From positions 1 through 36,633 of the forward strand of contig JAFAEZ010000077.1 in assembly GCA_023423775.1 (NCBI GenBank): a DNA stretch of 36,633 nucleotides, read 5' to 3'. Source of the DNA: Pseudomonadota bacterium. Lineage in GTDB: Bacteria; Pseudomonadota; Alphaproteobacteria; Sphingomonadales; Sphingomonadaceae. The notes below the pieces were generated by a model. It saw only the letters and a list, made by a program, of their open reading frames with translations, searched no databases and had not been told where the DNA came from. The translations under genes were made by a program, and so were the position numbers. Positions 31,587-36,633 of this stretch are shown piece after piece. The number at the start of each line of letters is the position of its first letter. Within the stretch, counting starts at the first letter, position 1.

Positions 31587-33319
31587 CAGACGAGGTCGTC
31601 GGGAATGAAGAAGTAGGGGCGCGAGAAGCGGCGCGCACGGCCCAGCTGGTAGGGCACAACGAAACCCTGGCGCGCTTCGGGTTCGGACTCGCCATTGCGC
31701 CGGGCGATGTCGCGCCAACCCTCCAGGTTCATGCCTTGCGGGAGCGGGCCAGCGAACAATTGCGACCAGAGCCGGCGCTTGAAATCGCCGATGGCGGGTC
31801 CGTCCTCCTGCCAGATGAAGCCCAATTCGGTATCCCAGTCGAAGCTGCGGTCGTTGATATTGGCCGACGAAAGCAGGCAGTTCCTGTCGTCGCCGATCAG
31901 CAGCTTCGAATGGATATGGATCAGGCCCGATCCGTAGGCAGTGCCGCGGGTCTCCTCGAATTCCTTCTCGTCCGCGCTCACCGCCTCGTGCTTGGCGAGG
32001 GTGAAAAGGCCGATCCGCTGCGGCCCTGCCTTGCGCAGCAACCGCCCGAGCGCATGGGCCTGGAGATATTCGCCATAACGATGCGCCAGATTGCCGGTCT
32101 GGCCCTCAAAGGCGATTTCCTCGGGCGTGTTGGCGATCAGGACGATCACCTCCAGTTCGGGGCTGGCGCGCAGCGCCTCCTCGACCCAGTCCGCCGCCTC
32201 GTTCGAGCGAAAGAATTGCGCTTCGATGTAGAGCTCCCGGCGAGCGGCCAGGATCAGTTCGCGATGGGCGGCCTTGAGTTCGCGAATGCCGTGCAGCGGA
32301 CCGCGTGCGAAGACCGCGTCCGACTTGCGCGACAGTGTCCGCACAAGCTGGACGCGCGCCTCCCCTTTGGTCGGTTGCTCGTCGATCGACGAAGCAGGGA
32401 TTTCCGAGAGGGGATCGAGCGTCAGGGGCCGTCCGCAGCCGCTGGTCCATTCCTGCACGGTCGCGCGGTAGCGCGGCAGCTCGTGATTCCACAGGCGCGC
32501 GAAATGGCGCGCCGCGTCGGCCACCACCGGGCCTTCGACCAAGGCCGAAATGTCGTGCCAGGTGCGGTCGGCGCGCTGCTTGTGGCGGCGGTCGTCCCAG
32601 CGGCGTTCGTCGAGGTCGAGCCCGCCGATGATCGCCTGCTCGCCATCCACGACCACGAATTTCTGGTGGTAGGTGGCGGGCCACAGCCGCGGCGGGCCGG
32701 CCGGCTTCCAGCCTTTGGGCTTGTCCTTTTCCCACGCGACGTGGTTCCAGAGGCCGGGCCGGGTTTCGAGGCCGCCATCCTTGGCGCCAGTGTTTTCGAG
32801 CAGGCTCGCGACCAGCGCCCGGATCTTGCGCCGCGACGCCAGCCGCAGCAACTGGCGCCAGCCGCGCCCGACCTCGCCCTCATGCTGGATCACCATCAGC
32901 TGGAGATGCCCGGCCCGCTCCTCGCCGAGATCCTCGACCAGCGCCCGCACCGCGCGGAAAGTGCACCAGGATCCGGCGTGGAGATAATCGGCGAGCACCG
33001 GTTCAAAATCGGTGAGCAGGATGCGCACTTCGACGCCCCGATGGGCTGCGTCGCGGATCAGCGCCGCCCAGTTGTCCAGGCCTCGCGCCTTGGCGCGGTC
33101 CGAGCGGGTCCTGGTATCGGGATCGAAGATGCGGAACGCCAGCCAGATCGATTTTTTCGCGTCGAGCACGAGATGCTCGAGCGTCGGATACATGTCGGCC
33201 GCCTCGATCAGCGGCGTGACGCGGCAGCCGTCGCGCGGCGGCGGCGGCCGCGTCCAATCCGCGCCATCCTCGATCGCCAACATGGCGTTCGCCGCATCGA
33301 GAAACGGCGGTTCAGCCAT
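31586..33319 (-). CDS. Phospholipase D family protein with two HKD motifs
   Basis: A 577-residue enzyme of the phospholipase D/transphosphatidylase superfamily. Both catalytic motifs are complete: His218, Lys220 and Asp225 in YHQKFVVVDGEQAIIGG, and His470, Lys472 and Asp477 in HSKLLIGDDRNCLLSSANIND. The size and the two-HKD layout fit soluble bacterial PLDs rather than cardiolipin synthase, since there are no N-terminal membrane helices; no signal peptide is visible. The ATG overlaps the tatC stop as TGATG, so it appears to be the last gene of the tat transcript. A TTG one codon upstream is an alternative start. Substrate is not known; hydrolysis of phospholipids is likely. Confidence 0.92.
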   Translation of the reverse strand: MAEPPFLDAANAMLAIEDGADWTRPPPPRDGCRVTPLIEAADMYPTLEHLVLDAKKSIWLAFRIFDPDTRTRSDRAKARGLDNWAALIRDAAHRGVEVRILLTDFEPVLADYLHAGSWCTFRAVRALVEDLGEERAGHLQLMVIQHEGEVGRGWRQLLRLASRRKIRALVASLLENTGAKDGGLETRPGLWNHVAWEKDKPKGWKPAGPPRLWPATYHQKFVVVDGEQAIIGGLDLDERRWDDRRHKQRADRTWHDISALVEGPVVADAARHFARLWNHELPRYRATVQEWTSGCGRPLTLDPLSEIPASSIDEQPTKGEARVQLVRTLSRKSDAVFARGPLHGIRELKAAHRELILAARRELYIEAQFFRSNEAADWVEEALRASPELEVIVLIANTPEEIAFEGQTGNLAHRYGEYLQAHALGRLLRKAGPQRIGLFTLAKHEAVSADEKEFEETRGTAYGSGLIHIHSKLLIGDDRNCLLSSANINDRSFDWDTELGFIWQEDGPAIGDFKRRLWSQLFAGPLPQGMNLEGWRDIARRNGESEPEARQGFVVPYQLGRARRFSRPYFFIPDDLV

Positions 33320-34092
33320 CAAAGAAGCTCGGACCCGGCCTGTTCCCGGTTGCGTCGCCGCTCGGTGAACCAGATCGCGATCAGTGAGACTTCGTAGAGC
33401 AGGATCAGCGGGATCGCGAGCATGAACTGGGACAACACGTCAGGGGGCGTCGCGACCGCGGCGACGATGAAGGCGACCAGCACCGCATAGCGGCGGCCGC
33501 GCTTCAACTGGGTGCGGGTCACCAGCCCGGCGCGCTCGATCAGCATCAGCAGCACCGGCAGCAGGAAGGCGATTCCGAAGGCGAGGATGAAGTGCATGAC
33601 GAAGGAGAGATACTCGCCCATCGCCGGCAGCGCTTCTTGCGCGATGCCCGGAATCTGGCCCTGATAGCCGAGGAAGAAGCGGATCGCCGTCGGCATCACC
33701 ACATAATAAGCGAGCGCCGCGCCCATCAGGAAAAGGATGGGCGTGGCGATCAGGAACGGCAGGAAGGCCCGCTTTTCCTTGGCGTAGAGGCCAGGCGCCA
33801 CGAACGCCCAGATCTGGTTGGCGATCACTGGGAAGGCGAGGAAGAAGGCGGCGAAGAACGCCACCCGCACCTCGACGAAGAAGGCCTCGTAGAGCTTGGT
33901 GTAGACCAGCCGCCCCTGCCCAGCGCCGAACCCGGCGATCAGCGGCTGCGCCAGAAAAGCAAAAATCTTGTCGGCGAAATAGAAACACACGCCGAAGCAG
34001 ACGAACAAAGCCACGGCGGACCAGATCAGCCGCCGGCGCAGCTCGATCAGATGGTCCATCAAAGGCGCGCGGCTCTCGTCGATCTCGCTCAT
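33319..34092 (-). CDS. tatC: Twin-arginine translocase subunit TatC
   Basis: Inner-membrane core of the Tat exporter for folded proteins; binds the twin-arginine signal. The 257-residue protein has six hydrophobic spans. The N terminus [19 protein letters not shown] is the signal-recognition face, and [27 protein letters not shown] is the conserved first cytoplasmic loop region. The C terminus carries charged residues ([12 protein letters not shown]). It overlaps tatB by ATGA and the phospholipase gene by one base. Confidence 0.97.
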   Translation of the reverse strand: MSEIDESRAPLMDHLIELRRRLIWSAVALFVCFGVCFYFADKIFAFLAQPLIAGFGAGQGRLVYTKLYEAFFVEVRVAFFAAFFLAFPVIANQIWAFVAPGLYAKEKRAFLPFLIATPILFLMGAALAYYVVMPTAIRFFLGYQGQIPGIAQEALPAMGEYLSFVMHFILAFGIAFLLPVLLMLIERAGLVTRTQLKRGRRYAVLVAFIVAAVATPPDVLSQFMLAIPLILLYEVSLIAIWFTERRRNREQAGSELL

Positions 34093-34433
34093 GGCAGCGC
34101 CCGATCGTCGTCGCCTGCACGCGGCGGCGGCATCTCGCCTTCGGGCGGCGCTATCGCAGGCGGATTGGTATCCGGCAGCGGCGTCGGCTCCTGGGTCGAG
34201 GGGAATTCGCGCATGATCCGCTCATTCTCCTCGCGCCATTTCTTCTCCATTTCCTCGAGCTCCGCCTCGCGCATCATCGTGTCGATGCCCGATCGGAAAT
34301 GGCGCGCCATGCCGCGCGCGCGCGCGACCCATTGGCCCACGGTCCGCATCACGCGCGGCAGGTCCTTCGGTCCGATCACCACGAGGGCGACCAGCGCCAC
34401 GATCAGCAGCTCCGTCGGTGCGATATCGAACAT
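34089..34433 (-). CDS. tatB: Twin-arginine translocase subunit TatB
   Basis: Works with TatC in substrate reception. The 114-residue protein has [20 protein letters not shown] as its membrane helix, the hinge [16 protein letters not shown], an amphipathic helix rich in Glu and Arg (about 38-75), and a Pro-rich tail. The GPKDLP hinge and the Glu near residue 8 separate it from TatA. It starts 20 bases after tatA and overlaps tatC. Confidence 0.95.
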   Translation of the reverse strand: MFDIAPTELLIVALVALVVIGPKDLPRVMRTVGQWVARARGMARHFRSGIDTMMREAELEEMEKKWREENERIMREFPSTQEPTPLPDTNPPAIAPPEGEMPPPRAGDDDRALP

Positions 34434-34453
34434 GCGCCCGCCCCTTCAGGCGT

Positions 34454-34699
34454 TCAGGGCTCGCGCCGCTCTTCCGGCTCGACGACGGTGCGCGGACGCT
34501 CCGGCGTGGCGTCGACCGTTCGATCGCCTTCGATCCGCTTCGGCGCGACCGGCTTCTCGTCCTCGTCGGCCATGCCCTTCTTGAAGCTCTTCAGGCCTTT
34601 CGCGACATCCCCCATCATGTCGGAGAAGCGGCCTTTGCCGAACAGCAGCAGGATGATGATGCCGACGACAAGCCAATGCCAGAGGCTGAAACCGCCCAT
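34454..34699 (-). CDS. tatA: Twin-arginine translocase subunit TatA
   Basis: Forms the oligomeric pore-like assembly of the Tat system. The 81-residue protein has one helix ([20 protein letters not shown], 8-27) with the conserved FGKGR...[17 protein letters not shown] amphipathic region after it, and an acidic, basic tail. GGAGAA lies about 8 bases before the ATG. First of the three tat genes, 32 bases after scpB. Confidence 0.96.
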   Translation of the reverse strand: MGGFSLWHWLVVGIIILLLFGKGRFSDMMGDVAKGLKSFKKGMADEDEKPVAPKRIEGDRTVDATPERPRTVVEPEERREP

Positions 34700-34731
34700 T
34701 CCAATTCTCCACGATACGCGTTGCAGGACAC

Positions 34732-35325
34732 CTAGTCCTCCTCGCGGCCACTTTCCAGTTCTAGCTGCTCGCCGGTTAATTGTTCGAGCGCGGCGTCGAT
34801 CGGATCGAGCAGCCCGGCGGCCTTGAGATCGTCGATGCCGGGCAGGTCGCGGCGGCTGGAAAGGCCGAAATGCGCCAGAAATCCGGCCGTAGTCGCATAG
34901 GTAAGCGGCCGGCCCGGCACTTCGCGACGCCCGGCCGGGCGGACCCAGCCTGCCTCCATCAGCACGTCGAGCGTGCCCTTGGAAATCTGCACGCCGCGGA
35001 TCGCCTCGATCTCGGCGCGGCTGACCGGCTCGTGATAGGCGATGATGGCGAGCGTCTCGACCGCGGCGCGGGAGAGCTTGCGCGCCTCGTCGCGCTCGCG
35101 CCGCAGCAGGTGGGCGAGGTCGGCCGCGGTCTGGAAATGCCAGCGCTTGCCGCGCTCGACCAGTTCGATGCCCCGCCCGGCATAGTGGCCGGCCAGCTCC
35201 TCGAGCGCCGCGCGGACGTCGATGTGGATGCCGACATAGTCGCGGATCTCGTCGGCGCTCATCGGCGTCTCGGAGGCGAACAGGGTCGCCTCGACGGCGC
35301 GGACCGAATCGGGAAGCTCCTTCAT
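34732..35325 (-). CDS. scpB: Segregation and condensation protein B
   Basis: Partner of ScpA and SMC in chromosome condensation; binds as a dimer of winged helices. The 197-residue protein starts [20 protein letters not shown] and contains [45 protein letters not shown] (about 87-131), the family's hallmark second winged helix. The ATG overlaps the scpA stop as ATGA; the frame continues upstream only as a shadow of scpA. Confidence 0.96.
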   Translation of the reverse strand: MKELPDSVRAVEATLFASETPMSADEIRDYVGIHIDVRAALEELAGHYAGRGIELVERGKRWHFQTAADLAHLLRRERDEARKLSRAAVETLAIIAYHEPVSRAEIEAIRGVQISKGTLDVLMEAGWVRPAGRREVPGRPLTYATTAGFLAHFGLSSRRDLPGIDDLKAAGLLDPIDAALEQLTGEQLELESGREED

Positions 35326-36083
35326 GCCGCGCGGATCCGGAGCGGCGTGAACGGCGCGCCCTGATCGAGCTGGACCTTGCCCTGCTTGGCGAGCTCGAGC
35401 GCCGCGACGAAGCTCGACGCCAGCGCAGACTTGCGGAATTCCGGATCGGGCGTCTCGGGCAGGAAGGATTCGAGCGTCGCCCATTCCATGCTCACCCCGA
35501 TCAGCCGCTCGACCCGCAGCAGCGCCTCCTCCAGCGTCATCACCGGCCGGCGGTGGACCACGTGGAAGGCCGGCTCGGTGCGAGCGCGGACGGTCCCGTA
35601 GGCGGCAATCAGGTCGTAGAGGTCGGCCTGCCACATCGCCTTGCGGATGACGCGCAGCCCCTCCGGAGCGCCGCGCACGAACACGTCGCGGCCCAGGCAG
35701 TCGCGGGCGAGCAGCCGCGCGCCGGCCTCGCGCATCGCGCTCAGTCGCTGCAGCCGCAACTGGAGCCGCAGTGCCAGCTCCTCGGGGCTCGGATCCTGCT
35801 CGGGGTCCTTGGGCAGCAGCAGACAGGATTTGAGGTAGGCCAGCCACGCCGCCATCACGAGATAGTCGGCGGCGATCTCCAGCTTCAGCTTCTTCGCGTC
35901 GGTGATGAAGGCGAGATATTGCTCGACCAGGGCGAGGATCGATATCTTGGCGAGGTCGACCTTCTGGTTGCGCGCCAGCGTCAGCAGCAGGTCGAGCGGC
36001 CCTTCCCAGCCATCAAGATCAAGCGTCAGCCGGTCGGCTTCAGCCACCGCAGGCCGATCATCGAAGGGCAATTCGGATTCCAT
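35322..36083 (-). CDS. scpA: Segregation and condensation protein A (kleisin)
   Basis: The kleisin that bridges the two SMC heads. The 253-residue protein has an N-terminal [42 protein letters not shown] region (about 18-60), typical of ScpA, followed by a helical linker and a C-terminal winged helix ([16 protein letters not shown]). It overlaps scpB by 4 bases. A 52-base gap separates it from uvrB upstream, with no clear promoter seen there. Confidence 0.95.
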   Translation of the reverse strand: MESELPFDDRPAVAEADRLTLDLDGWEGPLDLLLTLARNQKVDLAKISILALVEQYLAFITDAKKLKLEIAADYLVMAAWLAYLKSCLLLPKDPEQDPSPEELALRLQLRLQRLSAMREAGARLLARDCLGRDVFVRGAPEGLRVIRKAMWQADLYDLIAAYGTVRARTEPAFHVVHRRPVMTLEEALLRVERLIGVSMEWATLESFLPETPDPEFRKSALASSFVAALELAKQGKVQLDQGAPFTPLRIRAA

Positions 36084-36135
36084 GGCGCAAGACTACGGCC
36101 CGGTCGCCCCGATGCGAAGAGGAAATCCGCTCGGC

Positions 36136-36633
36136 TCAGCGACCCCCGCCGCGCGCCCGTTTCTCCGCCCGCGCCGCCTTCTGCTTGCCGAACCGTGTGG
36201 TGCGCGTGCCGGGGCGGCCGCTGATCGAATGGCCGGTGACCGGCGCCTTCTTCTCATGGTCCGGAATGCCGAGTTCGTCGGCCTCGAGCCGACGGATCTC
36301 GTCGCGCAGGCGGCCGGCTTCCTCGAATTCGAGATCGGCGGCGGCCTTGCGCATCCGGCTTTCCAGATCCTCGATGTAGGCGCGCAGATTGTGGCCGACG
36401 AGGTGCGGCCGATCGTCGTCGCCGGTGTCGACGACGACGCTGTCGCGCTGCGAGACGTCGGCGAGGAGGTCGGAAATGTTGCGCTTGATCGTGGTCGGCG
36501 TGATGCCGTGCGCCTCGTTATATTCCTTCTGGCGCTGGCGGCGGCGATCGGTCTCGCGCAGCGCCCGCTCCATCGATCCGGTCATGCGGTCGGCGTAGAG
36601 GATGACCTTGCCCTCGACGTTGCGGGCGGCGCG
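36136..36633 (-). CDS. uvrB: Excinuclease ABC subunit B, C-terminal 165 residues (cut by window edge)
   Basis: DNA damage recognition helicase of nucleotide excision repair. The frame enters from the right edge as RAARNVEGKVILYADRMTGS, the conserved motif VI region with the arginine finger. It continues through RRQRQKEYNEAHGITPTTIKR and ends with the UVR coiled-coil (DLESRMRKAAADLEFEEAGRLRDEIRRLE), which binds UvrC. A basic tail, GRPGTRTTRFGKQKAARAEK and then RARGGGR, closes the protein, a form common in Alphaproteobacteria. Identification is certain although most of the gene is outside. Confidence 0.97.
   Translation of the reverse strand, partial: RAARNVEGKVILYADRMTGSMERALRETDRRRQRQKEYNEAHGITPTTIKRNISDLLADVSQRDSVVVDTGDDDRPHLVGHNLRAYIEDLESRMRKAAADLEFEEAGRLRDEIRRLEADELGIPDHEKKAPVTGHSISGRPGTRTTRFGKQKAARAEKRARGGGR

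Overview
The window is high-GC bacterial DNA that looks like a sphingomonad (Alphaproteobacteria, Sphingomonadales). The basis is the PhyR/NepR/EcfG general stress response locus with a PhyP-type kinase, a large TonB-dependent receptor, a TPR-sulfotransferase, the order scpA-scpB-tatA-tatB-tatC, and SRDL-type ArgR. Most of it is chromosomal core; no tRNA, rRNA, CRISPR array, insertion sequence or phage gene was seen.

Layout. (1) 1-5.2 kb, minus strand: arginine operon argC-argJ-argB-argF-argR-argG (argG runs off the left edge). Adjacent reading frames overlap by 4 bases or abut within 2, and an ARG-box-like palindrome precedes argC, so the operon carries its own repressor. (2) 5.2-6.1 kb: a YozG-like XRE regulator with a DUF2975 membrane protein, and a palindrome lying between the -35 and -10 of their promoter. 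(3) 6.1-9.3 kb: a fused CysN-CysC (sulfate activation, PAPS) without cysD beside it, and a secreted M20 peptidase. (4) 9.3-16.8 kb: a catabolic island made of a TetR regulator, Rieske oxygenase, FAD oxidoreductase, APC permease and TonB-dependent receptor. Two near-identical 16-bp palindromes, one in the TetR/Rieske gap and one before the receptor, suggest one TetR regulon of two convergent operons. (5) 16.9-23.1 kb: TPR-sulfotransferase, an autotransporter with two Asp-rich inserts, and a LysR regulator. (6) 23.2-26.4 kb: 1-Cys-like Bcp peroxiredoxin and GlnE. (7) 26.4-31.6 kb: general stress response block: a second, very short NepR-like protein, EcfG, a 45-aa membrane protein, PhyR, NepR, the PhyP-like degenerate histidine kinase, a 61-aa hydrophilic protein and two entericidin-type lipoproteins. 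Motifs of the sigma-EcfG type (GGAAC-N16-CGTT and variants) precede several of these. (8) 31.6-36.6 kb, minus strand: uvrB (3' part), scpA, scpB, tatA, tatB, tatC and a two-HKD phospholipase D.

How it works together. In the stress block, phosphorylated PhyR should capture NepR and free EcfG; EcfG probably feeds back on its own transcript and on the short NepR paralogue. In the catabolic island, the receptor and permease would bring in a substrate that the Rieske and FAD enzymes oxidise, with TetR sensing it; the substrate cannot be read from sequence, although the family relations point to a quaternary amine or similar compound. Promoters, operators and terminators were found by eye from base patterns and are predictions.
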